This document shows positions 22,601-33,430 of a stretch of DNA of 37,320 nt, piece by piece. Source of the DNA: Guillardia theta CCMP2712. Taxonomy: Eukaryota > Cryptophyceae > Pyrenomonadales > Geminigeraceae. The stretch covers positions 128,587 to 165,906 of the forward strand of contig NW_005434590.1 of NCBI RefSeq assembly GCF_000315625.1, read 5' to 3'. The translations under genes were made by a program, and so were the position numbers. The notes beneath the pieces are model-generated. The model did no database searches. It was not told the DNA's origin and saw only the letters and a program-made list of their open reading frames with translations. Every line of letters starts with the position of its first letter. Positions within the stretch are counted from its first letter, which is position 1.

Positions 22601-25600
22601 GAGGGAGGGCGATGATCAGGGCTCCTGACTCCGGGATCCGATTGGCGACGAAGAAGGAGAAGGAAAACGAAGTCAAAGACCCGGAGGTGACCGTGAGCGG
22701 GAGGAGGAGGAGGCTTCCAGGGCCTTTCGGGAGGGAGCTTCTTGAGGAGCCTGTGGAAATGGTTCCGATGGAACTCAGAGAAGCTGAGAAGATTTGTATG
22801 GGGCTGTAGCAGAGCACTTCGTTAAGCAAGACTTCTCCGAGGTGTAGTGAGTACACTCTGACGACGAAGCCGTTGGAGTGTTTGCAAGGGCCGCCCGTGA
22901 GGTCTGATGAGGAGACGGCAGGTAGAGGAGAGACCGCCTGTTGTGGCATCCGGACGTTGACGATGGTGATGTGAAACGTAGCAGACATGTCAGAGGGTTG
23001 AGCGGAAGCATGTTTGAAAGGGATGGTGATGGTAGATTGGTTTCTGACCACCTCGCTAAGGCCTCCCGCTTGAATCTCTTGGAATCCACTGGTGATAGAA
23101 ACTTTGGAGACGTCGTACTCCCCGGGGAAAGTAACGGTAAAGAATGAGACAGCAGTCAAGTTGCTGAAAAGTTTGATTTCGAATACCATTTCTCTCCATT
23201 CTCCGGCAACTGCCTCGACAGGGAGCAGGGTGTCGCTGTGACTCTCCAGCGGAAGGAGGGTGAAATCGAAGGCAAACTCATCCACGATTGGACACTCGGC
23301 AAGCGAGCAAGGGATACCATCGGCTCGCAGAGTCAGCCTAGTCCTGACGATACCAAAGTACCTCCCCGCTGTTCTGCAATGAGTGACGTTTGCAACCTTC
23401 ACTGCTACCTGCCAGCCTCGCTCCAGTCTGCTCACTTCAAAGAAGGAGGTGTAGTGGTCGCTGGAGACATCATTGTAGCTGCTCGTGTATGTTGACACGT
23501 TGGTAGTGACTGCTTCTTCCCCTACCATCACGACGAACTCCGAGCTGTCACTGAAGTAGAGGCACGAGGGGAGCTGCACTTCCAGGAGCCCTCCGTCCGG
23601 GAGCGAGTTGGCCGCTGCCATGGCCATCGCGATGTCTGAACGAGTGCCCATGATGCCTGATGACAGCTCCAGGGAGAAGTTGCTAAGAGTGTTGCTTGTC
23701 AGTTCTGAGACCAGCTCTTCCCTCTGCAGAAGGTTGCCGGACGAGTCGTACGACATCAGGTAAATAGGAGCTGGACCGCTCCAGGGCCTCGTTTGCACGC
23801 CAGCACAGGTCATAGTTAGCTCCTCTAGGCCGCTGTGAAGGTCTTGCAGGAATATCCTAAGAACGAGGCCGCTGAATCCGTTCTGCGAGGGTTGGGCCGT
23901 GTATGAGTTGTCAAGAGAGCAGCTAGGAGTAGAGCAGGAGCAAGAGGCGGTGGGAGTTGCTGAGAAACCTTCAGGAAGGTAGATGGCTAGGAAGAAGATC
24001 GGAGTGATGCGGGAGTTGAAGGAGAAGCTCAAGACAAGGTCAGTTGTGCTTCCTGCTGACGGTGAGGAGAAGGAAACTGAAGGGTCGGCAAACTTGTTGG
24101 GGACTTGGACGGTGTAAGGCACGACCTGCTCCATGTAGAGGAGCGTTCCGCTCGCTATGGTAAGATGGAAGAAATCGGAAGCTCCAGCATATCCAGAGAG
24201 CTCGATGGTGAAGATGGTGAATGACAGCAAGATGTTGGCGTCTACAGGCTGTTCCAGCTCGACTTGGATGCTGACCACGTTGCCGTCTGTTGAGAAACAC
24301 ACCTTCTCCTCCGGCCAGTATCTCGCTTCATCAAGGTCAAAGTCGGCAGACCTTGCAAGCCTGATCGACGTGATCTGGCTCGTGCCAAAGAAGGATGGAA
24401 AAACTATCTGGGCGGTGAAGTTGTTTGGAAGGGGAAGTAAAGTAGTCATCTGCACTGTCATGGTCCCCTCGTATCCGATCCCCATCATGTCAGGGAGGAA
24501 CTTGACATCTTGTATGCCCTCTGGGAATATTTGCAACGATGCTGATCCTTTGTCCGACGTGTATAACCTTCCCGTTGAGACATCATCCACCTTGGCTACA
24601 ACGTTGATCTCGTAAGTACCAGACATGGTAGGATTCCTGCACTCAGAGAGAGACAAGGAGATAGCTGAAAACGTGATGTATCCCATGTCAACGACAGGAA
24701 ACGAAAGCGTTACAACCTGGCCCTGGATGGTAGAGTTGAAAATTCCTTGGAAATCGGAAATGATAGTGATTGTAGATTCTGAGCTTGTCTGGAAGCCATC
24801 TGGCAAGATAATCTCTATCGTGGTTGAATTGGTAGGGAGGCTGGACATGAATTGAAGGTACAACATGTAACTAGTCGCTCGCCCAGCAACGTTGTCATCA
24901 CTTGATACATCCACAAACATATTCCTGCTGCCCACATAAACTCCCTGAATGCCTCTGTCCTCGTCAACAGTAGAATCTCCCAACTTTGTTCTGATCTCAA
25001 ACACCCCAGTCATCCCTTCTGTTCTCGGAGCTCTGAGGCCAACAAGACTGAGCTCAACCTGCTCCTGAGCCTGCAAGTCTCGATCGTTGAGGATGACAAG
25101 TGCGTTTCTCTGCAGAGAAAAACTCACCATGCTCAGTCCGTCTCCTAGCACTGTCACACTCCCACACGCCTGAGTGACGCATGTCGCAGCAAGTGGCATG
25201 TCAGCTGGCAAGACAACCTCCACGATCGACCCACGGACAAGAGGGTTGGAGATGGCGAACGAGACAGTCAAGGTGACTTCCGTTTCGATCACGCACGGCT
25301 CTTGACATGTCACAGCAACGAACCCAAGACGGGAGGGCTCGACAGAGGTCCCAGCAGCCGACCCTTCATCGATGACAACCCCATCTGCTGTTGTCGTCTG
25401 CAAGATGTAGGGGTCCGTCACTCCCGTGTAGGGCATATTGCGCATGCTGTTGATGATGAAGGAAACTCGCCGGCCCCGAGGGATGTTGGACCCAACCACT
25501 TTGACCTTGAGTGAACATCCTACGGTACATTCTCCATCGGCTCTCTGGAGCTCTAGAGCTCCGTCGATCCCTTCGTAGTGCCCGTACAGAGCTGGACCGT

Positions 25601-28600
25601 GGAGCGAGACGTTGAGTGGGAAACCCATTATGATGTATCCTCCCTCAGGGACTTCATTCTGAACTTGTATGGACACCGCGACGGCAGTCAGTGAACCAGC
25701 TTCTGCATCCAGGGGAAGGACCGCGGCCATGGACAAGGTCCCAGGAAGTAGGCTGTCAACAGTCAGGGAAGCGACTCCGAAGTCGATGACATGTCCACTC
25801 GGCGTCTTGGTTTGGATGTAAACCCAGTTCATGTCTCCGATGTACGGCTGAGAGCTGACTGACGAGACTGGAAACTTTGCTTCTTGCAAGGCAGGGAGGG
25901 GAACACTGTCCTTGACTGTGAAGAAGACTTGGTTTCCTTCCACCGTAACCTCTGCGGTCAAGTTGACGATGCCGATCATACTACAGTATGACCAGGATGG
26001 CAAGGAGGAAGGGGAGGAAGGGGAGGAGGCGGAGAAAAAAGTCGAAGGTTGCTGAATAAGAAATCCCTCCATGAAATCAAACTGGATGACTCCATTGTAG
26101 GGAACCTCGTTAGACGGTCGAAACACAATCTCAATGTTCCCAGGCTCCCCTGATCTTGTCAAGTACGAATGAATTGACGCATTTAAAAGATGATTGGCTC
26201 TGATAGCCACCATTACATCGCTCGCGTCAACGATGATCGGTTGTTGTTCGTAGAGGAAGTAAGTTCGGATCGTGAACTTAAAGTGTCCGGAAAACAACAG
26301 GTTGCGAACACTGATAATGTCAAAGTTGAGAGCAGTTCCTCCTGCGATAGACTCTGCGTCGTAGGACGCTGAGAAGTTGATGTAAGGGAAGCTACAGGCG
26401 CTGGTCAACATCGATGTCTTGTTCGACATCTGCACTTGGCAAGCAGAGGAAAACCCTTGCACGTGCTCGACAGAGAGCAGGGAGCCAGCCCGGAGAAAGT
26501 TGTTGGTCTTCACAGCCAAGTGCAAATGCCCCGTCTCTCCCGCCATGTCGGAATCGAAGACAAGTTGCACATCGAGAAGAGAGTTTGGCAAGACGTCAAG
26601 GCGGTGCAATGACTGGTCGACTATGACCTGGTTGTCTCCATCATCGCTCAACAAGAGCACGATAGCATCGAAGGACGTTGAGAACTGCGGGCTGTTCACT
26701 CCGCTCACAGTCAGCGTCATTGCCTGCAAGTCCTTGACTGCAGGTATCCTGCTGCATGTTCCAAAGTTGTGATTGTAAGAAACGACGTTGGAGATGTCGC
26801 AAAGAGGGGGAGGTCGGACAGTTGTTAGCGAGGCTCTTGACAAGTTAGTCAACAGCAAGTAAGAGTGGAAGACAGTGACGTTCAGGTCGCTGAAAGTTCC
26901 AGTCTTGGGGTCCAGTAGCTTCAGTCTGACTGCCTCCGGACTGAGAGGGCGGAAACCGGGAAGGTCCAGTGCAAGGCTGAAGAGAGGAGGGAGGAGAGCG
27001 TCGTCAAAGTGCAAGGTAACCGTGAGATTCGTAGGATCGCCGGTTCGGAGAGCTGAAGTTGTCATGGTAGCGTTGGCGATGTAGGAGATCTGGGGGGAGG
27101 AGAGAGGGAGGACGAAGTCTTTCACCGAGGTAGAGGAGTAGGCGAAGAGATGCTGGTCCCCCTGAGGGCTGACATGGTAAATCCTGTAAGTTTGTTTCCT
27201 GTCGTACCCGAACGCGGAGCCGGTTGATACTGAGAAATTCACGAGGGCAGTGATGTTCAATGTATGCTGGCCTCCCATATTCGATGATGATGATGATGAT
27301 GATGACGATGATGATGATGATGATGGGCACTGGTCTCCGAAAGACATATTGAGAGTCCCGTTGGCAAACCTCCCATCCAAGAGTTTGACGTTGCTGCTCA
27401 GAACACTCTCAACACTGATGTCAACACAATACTCCAGATCAATCAGCATGTAGAAGCAACCAGTGAATGCGTTCACCGAGTCGACATGCAACTCTATTAT
27501 GAACATTTCCCGAGAGATCCCCAACTTATCTTCAGCTCCAAAGAACAGAGCATCTTGCACGCCTGCATTTCTGATGACGGAGGAGACCGAGAGGAGCTCT
27601 GCAGCTCGTGTATGAAACCGCAGACGATCGTCAGTTTGCTCGACGACCACTCCAAACTCATCCGCGATGAGAAGATACATGAGCACATCTTGCTCCCAGT
27701 ATGGGTTGTACATGTCAACAACTAGCTCTATGCTCGCTCCGGCTGGTATTATCTCGCCTTCAAGGTCCATCAGGACAGTAAAACTTGAGAGGTTGTGTAT
27801 GGTTTGAGTGGTTCCATTGATAGCCTTCGATACTTGGATACTACCACCTGAAGTCTGCCAAAGAGCCTTGATGGTAGTCATGTAAGGGGAGCAAGCATCC
27901 AGGGAACCTCGACAGAACAAGGACTCCTGCGAGGAGGAGATACTAAGAGTCATCAATCCAGGGAGAGGGTTGCTTGTCTTCAACGACAAGGTCATGTTCG
28001 ACCTCGATCCGCTGACGTCAGAGCTCAAGACAACCACTGGATCCTTCACAACTGAAGGCAGGAGAGCTATCTCTATATCAGTCGCGTTCACATCCACATC
28101 GTTGCACATAGTCCAGACGGAAAAGTTGTACCTTCCTGCAGGAACATAGAGTGGATTGCGCACATTCACAAACCTCAAATGAAAAATGTTGTCTGCGGCA
28201 GATGCAGACTGTGATTCCTCACCGTCATACACAAACACAAACTCGTCGACATTGTTTGCACTCTCAACATGAAAGCTGCAGTTGCAGCTCAGCCCCGACA
28301 GATTACCGTTGAGCACAGAGATGTTCGAATCCTGCAAGCTTGCCCCTGGAGGGAACCGAATGTGCAGCGACGAGATCAAGCAAGATTGCAGAGATGAGCT
28401 CATGTTGTAGTTAAAGTTGAGATCACTGTATCCGGCAAACCTCATCGGCACTTGCTCCAACTCAATGTTGACAGTTCCTGTTGTGATGGTGAAACTTGTA
28501 ACATTGCGGTTCTCGTCCACAACAGACATGTTTGTAGCGCCGCCGTTGACAGTTTGCACGCGAAAATCGTCCATAGTGGCAGGAAAGTAGCCGTTGCGAA

Positions 28601-30845
28601 TGTAGAGGAACACGATGTCAATTGGATAAAGGCAAGTGGCGTCAACAACAGAGACAGAAATTCGAGAGAGGGAGAGAGAAAGAATTTCCACATGATGAGT
28701 CGCAGACAAGATCTGGGACGCGCTGACGTCCAACTCAACAGGGAAATCAAAGTGGATGACGGAATTGTCCGGCAACCAGTTTTGTGCTAGTGACAGGAGA
28801 GAGAAGGAAATATTTGTCAGGAGCCCAGCCCTTGTCTCTGAAGAAGAAGCTGCAACGCTCAACAAGCCGGGGGCGATGGTCAAGGGAGGGAAGGAAGTTC
28901 GGATGTCAACAAGCTGATGCTCTCGATCGAGTGTGCTCAGTCGAAGACCTTCGAAGCTCTCGGAGAACGGAGGATTCCAGACTAGGCCTGTCGTGAGCTT
29001 GAAGATAGTTCCTTGCTTGAAAGTCATGCCGTCCTGACCGAAGGTGATAGAGACTTTGCTGGAGGGAGACTCACAGAAGGAGCAGTTCCTGCGATCGCAG
29101 AACCCTGACAACTCTGTCATGGTCGAGGCCAGGTTGCACTTGGTACAGGCAGCAAAGTCTACAGTCGACGGATCAGTGTAGGAGGAGGAAGATGTGTTGC
29201 CTGAGATGCAGATGCACAAGGAGCCTTCCTCTTCGCTGATGAAACCGAAGGATGGAGGAAGGAAGATTTCCAGCGTGACAGGAGCAGCAGTCTCCTTCAC
29301 CATGGAAAAGCTCACATTCATCCTCCCCTGCTCTCCTACCCTCGTCCTCTCCAGCGACACCATCGCCTGCATCTGCACCCGACCAGCCACTGCGGACGAG
29401 ACCGAACTGAAGTCGCTACAGCCCATTCTGTTCCAACACGCCGCGACGCGAAAGAAGTACTCCACGTTCTCTATCAACGGGCAGTCTACTGTGCCTGTGA
29501 AGCTCGAAGTTCTTCCGAACGTGATGGAGCTGACGTCTGCAGGCACGTCCCTGACCTGGAGGGTTGTCGACAGGTTTGACATGTCTTCTAGAAACGTTCT
29601 AGAGCTCCAGACCGTGGCCGAGGTATCGCAGTACCTCTCACCTCCCCTCACATTGCACACATCAGACTCGTTGCTCACAGCCACTGGGTCATTGCACAAC
29701 GACGACGAGCACGGCGAGTATTCCGTGACAACCATGTCAAAGCAATCGAGCTCAGAATGAGGAGCATGAGACGCGTTGGCGCAGCCCATCACGATCACAG
29801 TCGAGTTGTCGGTCTTTCTTGCCTTGGCCCGCATGCAGACTTGCCCCGCATCACACCTGACAATGTTACAAGACCGGCAGCTCTGCGGCAATGGAAGGTT
29901 CAATGTGGAGAAACATTGTAGCCTGTCTGGTCCATAGGGGTTGGCGAAATCATCAATGTTGGTTGTCCACTGTACGCGAAAGAAATCAGCTGATGTCAAA
30001 CTTGGTCCCAAGAATGGTCGTTTGACTGGTTGCCACGAGTATTCCAAGATAACATGATCAATCAAGTCCACGTGTGTATTTGTTGGAACGCTCGGCCTGA
30101 AGCTGATAGGAAACAACCTTGCAGCTACTCCGTCAAGATTTGCATTGAATGCTTGCAGGAATAAGACAAAAGATGCTCCAGTGTTGATGATGGGAAACAC
30201 GACAGACGTGACATTGGGTGAGATGGTCAGAGAAGTACAATCAGTGCTCGATTCTGAGTTGCACGAAGTCCCCAAGGATGAAATGTTTGTTGTGATTTTG
30301 ATTCTGAAACCTGCCAAGAGTTCAAGACAAGGCACGTCCGAAAGATTACCCAGTCCACAAGAAGCAGGATTGTCCCATACGACGACAATTTTTCCATCGC
30401 ACGGCGTTATCGAGATGTTGAGAGGTATTGAAGGAGGATCGAGGATGCGCGTGTAGACAGGATTGGACATGTTTGATTCTTGCAACATGTCCCTAGAAGA
30501 AATATGTACAAAGACAGATAAAGCAAGGTTATAGAACTCCCCTAAGATCAAGTTGTCAACCATCAGGTCAATGGTTGAACAATTACACGACAACTCTCCA
30601 GCGCAGTCGTGCTTGACATTTACATTCTTGCTGGATGCATTGAAGCTCGCAAAGACTGATGTGTTTCCATCACTGATATTGTACAAACGAAACATTGCAA
30701 TGAGAGAAAGATTGCCACGTTGACACCATCCAAGTGAGATGCTCCTGTCGCCATAACTCTGAATCTTCAGCTGTGAAGGATCAAATTCTGAGTTCATTCC
30801 AGCGACTTGCAGCACAAAGAATATAAGAAAGAGGAAAGCTTTCAT
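9407..30845 (-). CDS. Giant secreted multi-repeat surface protein (about 7,071 aa)
   Basis: Four phase-consistent exons: 30845-10608 (20,238 bp, 6,746 codons without interruption), 10488-10351, 10292-10039 and 9992-9407 (with stop). The introns are 119, 58 and 46 bp, pyrimidine-rich with AG ends. The protein starts MKAFLFLIFFVLQVAG, a good signal peptide. Residues about 130-490 are FN3-like with a Cys-rich Ly6/uPAR-like insert. Residues about 500-6,740 hold roughly 40 copies of a 110-170-residue beta-rich repeat. Inserts resemble fibronectin type II (about 3,985-4,051) and discoidin/F5-8C (about 5,160-5,312) domains. The last 325 residues read like beta-propeller blades. Asn-X-Ser/Thr sites are frequent. 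No membrane helix or GPI-like tail is evident, so the product is probably secreted or held by other surface molecules. An adhesive, structural or recognition role is inference. The long open frame makes the gene certain; the three 3' introns are likely. Confidence 0.93.
10489..10607 (-). other. Intron 1 of the giant gene, polypyrimidine
   Basis: On the minus strand it starts GTAGATG after a GAACAG codon pair and ends CTCCCAAG before ATGTTAGGATAC. Its interior is a long CCTCCCT-type run. Reading through without splicing would give a proline/serine run and a stop at 10503, unlike anything upstream, so splicing to the propeller exons is the better model. Confidence 0.75.
14910..15350 (-). other. 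Discoidin / F5-8 type C-like domain in the giant protein
   Basis: Residues about 5,160-5,312. Key marks are GFFLEGSNDGIHFDVID (the family's G-SNDG-x-F/W strand), then FYRHFRIVIT (the YxRxxRI strand) and a closing DWRMLGC. Cysteines flank the block. Such domains bind carbohydrates or lipids at cell surfaces. It is inserted in a repeat copy between LIRFD and a SCSLLVELPGV strand. Confidence 0.65.
18693..18893 (-). other. Fibronectin type II-like domain in the giant protein
   Basis: Residues about 3,985-4,051 read Cys-SFPFDYLGRRWYGC, a spacer, PPWC, a longer spacer and WGYCRC. The family pattern is C-x-FPF-x-Y, an aromatic and Cys, then WC and a closing WGYC. All four core cysteines and the aromatic positions are present; the spacer between WC and WGYC is longer than usual. 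It is inserted in one repeat copy, after an LPPF strand. Confidence 0.7.
27282..27320 (-). repeat. GAT/ATC trinucleotide microsatellite coding poly-serine
   Basis: A GATGAT run with two GAC/CGA interruptions encodes about 13 consecutive serines (TCA, some TCG) near residue 1,180 of the giant protein. It lies between MSFGDQCP and NMGG and is probably a flexible linker prone to length change. Confidence 0.9.
29691..29915 (-). other. Ly6/uPAR-like cysteine module inside FN3-like region
   Basis: About residues 311-385 contain nine cysteines in an order recalling three-finger LU domains: Cys, then CRSC, RC, VC, a hydrophobic strand ending VIVMGC, a further Cys, and a closing SPCSSSLCN. The final Leu-Cys-Asn and the MGC are typical LU marks. 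It interrupts a region whose flanks (YSWQPV, RVQWTTN before; VEYFFRVAACWNRMG after) look like strands of one FN3 domain. The assignment is by eye only. Confidence 0.45.
30786..30845 (-). other. Signal peptide of the giant protein
   Basis: Residues 1-20: a Lys after Met, a run of Phe/Leu/Ile (AFLFLIFFVLQ), then VAG as a plausible cleavage region. This sends the protein to the secretory pathway and supports the ATG at 30845 as the true start. Confidence 0.85.
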
Positions 30846-31421
30846 GGCAATGGACTGTTATGTACAGAAAGTGTTTCTAGCGATCGATCGTCTCGGCAGC
30901 ATATCAAGAATTATAAACCTCCTGGATAACTTCCTTCCTGCGAAGAACGCATGTCACAGAGACGAGAGGAATAAGGAGCACTGCAGTTGATAGAGAGCAC
31001 ATCGTAGGCTGCTACAAAATCAAAGAGGGAGAGAGGAGAATTGAGCAGAGGAAAGGACGATTGACGATAGGAAAGGACAGGAGTGTACGATCTTGGATGC
31101 ATGCATGCAGGATGATCGGGCAAGACAGGGAGGGTTGATAGAGATGGACATGAAGGAGGAGCGGAGGACACGTAGAGGAGGATGAAGATGCAGCGCTCAG
31201 GCCCTTCGCTCTGCTGCATCTCCCTAAACCCAAGAGACACCATGATTATCCGAGGTCACATGAACTTTCGAGAGGCAACGAACTTTTCAGTAGTGGGAAT
31301 GCTGTACTTTTGGAAGTACGCTTGAACTTTTCAACATGAAGCCCTTGTCAAACTAAAGGAGGACTCATAACCTTCTGTTTCACTCAGTGAGTCACTCAAG
31401 TGTCCCCCGGGTATCGGCCGG
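30846..31421. promoter_or_regulatory. Upstream region of the giant gene, three GAACTTTTC motifs
   Basis: No exon is supported. GAACTTTC occurs at 31262-31269 and GAACTTTTC at 31280-31288 and 31324-31332, all in the same orientation. A TGAGTCACTCA-like palindrome lies near 31388. These may be regulatory sites for the giant gene, about 420-480 bp upstream of its ATG, but nothing beyond recurrence supports that. Confidence 0.3.
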
Positions 31422-31449
31422 CCCCGTGATGGAGTAGCTGGTCACGGGG
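31422..31449. other. GC-rich perfect hairpin
   Basis: CCCCGTGA and TCACGGGG form an 8-bp perfect stem around a 12-nt loop. It is followed by GGGCTCGAATCTC, which recalls a pol III B box, and sits in a GC-rich patch (31401-31490) inside AT-rich intergenic DNA. It may be part of a small RNA or a tRNA-derived element remnant; no complete tRNA fold is found. Confidence 0.35.
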
Positions 31450-32731
31450 CGGGCTCGAATCTCAGTCTCCGACGCGGAGCCAGTGATGTTGGCAGAACCA
31501 ACTGCCACTTGCTAAAGCGAAACGATCCTTTTTCGATCTCTGGTTGAACTATCAGATACAGAAAGACTCATAATCGGATCTTTCTATCCAAGAAAGAATT
31601 TAAAGATATCATATAACAATTTAAAACCCTCCGTTGATCTGAAAAAACATAGATTCGTCGTGTGATTCTCTGTTATCCCTTGAGGCCCCTCCTTCCTTTA
31701 CTACAGTCCTCTTCGGCCCCGTATCTGAGTCCTACACAGGTAGCAGAAGTACAGACCACGCTACGACCCCGCCCATAGGGCTTTCATTGCCCAAAAACGC
31801 GTGGGAGGATTTTCTGTTGACAGGGGTGATTGGGGGTTACGATACTACCGGTCCTAATGATTGATATTTGGTGGGTAGGATATTTCTGCCGTCGTTTTGA
31901 GTTTTAGAGTTTTATATTTGAATTTTATTACGAAACTTTACCAGCAATTTCGGTCAAATCATCAACATTTCCATGAATATTGAATATTTCGGGGCAATTT
32001 GGAAATTTAAAATACATTTGAGACTTTGAACCTTTTGGAGGGAAATAGGGGTATGGTGGTTTGCTCGGGTGGGGTGTGAATAACCATTTTGGATGTGATG
32101 TGGGTGGATTAAAGGTTGTGTCCTAGCCAGAGGGTAGTATCTATGGCCTTTTCAATTATATGTGTTATTGGTAAACTGTGTAGGTTCATCCCTAGACACA
32201 AACACCACAGTTCACAATCAAAAGTCCCTAGGTGGGGGTGAGGGGATGCATCAACATGGAGGGTGGGGGGTCCTTGGGGGCAAGACTTGTATGTTCACTG
32301 ACTACAAAACATTATACGAGAATTCCTAAAAATGACCCACCCTTTCCTCTTGTATAGATAGGGTACTGAGAGCTCATGGGGTCACTCTAAAATACTTTTC
32401 ATGACAGTCATGGTAGCACTACTTATAATAAGTTTTAAGACTTCACCCACCCTCTGGAGGGCGGTGGATGCAGCCTTCAATACCACCGGTAGCGGCCATT
32501 TCAAAGGGGTGGATTTGCATCACCCGTGGTCCAATCTCTGTGTGTAATCATCGTTACCCCAACATTTCCCAGGATCATATAGGATAAAGCACCGGTGTAA
32601 TGTACCCTATTCGTGTGACTACCCCACTTATTCACACAAGGTACCCTTGCCCCACCCCCTACAGCTGAAATTACCCCTCTCTACCGCATCAGCAAACTGT
32701 CTCTCCAATATGCAGCAGCTCCGGAGTTGCT
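31450..32731. other. Intergenic, AT-rich with GGGTA/TACCC blocks
   Basis: No gene is supported. G-rich words (GGGTAGG near 31874, GGGGTATGG near 32048, AGGGTAGT near 32131, and GGTGGGGG runs near 32233-32280) give way to C-rich ones (ATTACCC near 32672, GTACCC near 32599 and 32640, CTACCCC near 32619). This is the same vocabulary as 4400-5700, but with the G-rich block first. Confidence 0.5.
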
Positions 32732-33352
32732 TCAGCTACCTTCTCCCCGCCTCCTCTTCCCGATTCTCCTTCCTGCCTGCTCCTTCTGCACCTCCTCCTC
32801 CTCCTGCTGATACGCCTGGTCCCGCTCTTTCACAACTCTCAGCTGCGCTACCCGGCCATTTGCACCTCCACTCCAGCCGATGTCATCGTTCAGAGTCATC
32901 CCAGTCATCCATCGCAGTCATCGTTGTCAGTTGTAGCATCTTCAGCTTCATTCTCCATATCTTCTATTTCACGCACGTTACCAAACGTGCTCCCACCGCC
33001 TCCCTGTTGCCTCTTCTTCCCTGTGAATCCACTGCATGCCTCTGCTCCTCACTGGGCCATTCATCCCCATACGCCGAATCCTTGCCTTGCTCGCTGCTGT
33101 TGGACTCCAATACTTCCTCCTGGTGTTAGAGATTGAGTGATCAAGATTGTTTGCATGATGTCATGATAGAAGAGTTGTTCTCAGGCAGATGCACGGTGTT
33201 GCCACCTATGATTGAACTCTCGTAGGACCTGACATTCCTTACGAGGCTTACTTTCACAACAAGTTTTCCCACAGAGCCACCCAGCCTTACCTGTTACTTT
33301 CACAACAAGTTTTCCCACAGAGCCACCCAGTGTTACTTTTGTCCTCTATCAT
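32732..33352 (-). CDS. Small four-exon gene, 114-residue acidic/basic protein
   Basis: Exons 33352-33291, 33228-33195, 33119-32982 and 32842-32732 are phase-consistent and sum to 345 bp, with stop TGA at 32734-32732. The protein starts MIEDKSNTGWLCGKTCC. It has an acidic middle (GDEWPSEEQ) and ends in a charged helix, LRVVKERDQAYQQEEEE, followed by a basic tail KRRRGEG. The ERDQAY-plus-acidic helix weakly recalls the stretch before the UBX domain in FAF/UBXN proteins, but no UBX domain follows, so I do not assign that family. The first intron (62 bp) lies in a tandem duplication. The gene is divergent from the membrane-protein gene 78 bp away. The 139-bp last intron contains readable sequence and could be partly exonic. 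Confidence 0.45.
33248..33330. repeat. Two identical 37-bp tandem copies, period 46 bp
   Basis: Copies at 33248-33284 and 33294-33330 are identical and separated by 9 bp (CCTTACCTG). Read on the minus strand, the upstream copy lies in exon 1 of the small gene, while the downstream copy lies wholly inside its first intron, with the GTAAGG donor exactly in the spacer. Confidence 0.95.
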
Positions 33353-33430
33353 GCTCCACTCCTGGATTTCTCTTGCATTGTTTGACTTGTTCCTCTTGCT
33401 AGCTTCGGGCGTTGATCACCAGCCCGAAGG
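33353..33430. promoter_or_regulatory. 78-bp divergent promoter region
   Basis: It separates the predicted ATG of the minus-strand small gene (33352) from that of the plus-strand membrane-protein gene (33431). The two genes probably share a bidirectional promoter. No TATA box is evident. Confidence 0.35.

Larger units (their letters stand above)
10608..29390 (-). other. About 40 tandem copies of a beta-rich repeat domain
   Basis: The repeat core is: Ala-Gly, a few residues, then (L/I)xVSFxxxNPLPxxGxIxLxLPxGF. It continues with alternating strands, a late GVxN segment, then (Y/F)xLRTxxxxGxxIDxG and a closing IxPGxL that leads into the next copy. Clear copies include AGVTTRLHLSFAVANPLPPD (about 21,040), AGSEQTLRVKVRLANRLPKD (about 21,430) and AGILTYLNLTFTPRNPVPPR (about 12,950). 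Copies are highly diverged, with no DNA-level similarity that I can see, so the array is old. Some copies in the middle (about 16,500-20,000) lack the IDxG part. The copy number was counted by eye. Confidence 0.75.

Noticed and set aside
31401-31500. tRNA gene suggested by GGGCTCGAATC and TAGCTGGT
   Set aside because: No acceptor stem, anticodon arm or correct spacing of A and B boxes can be drawn.
32647-33129. 160-codon plus-strand Ser/Leu/Pro-rich frame
   Set aside because: It is low-complexity, and opposes a minus-strand chain with a charged helix and consistent splice phases.
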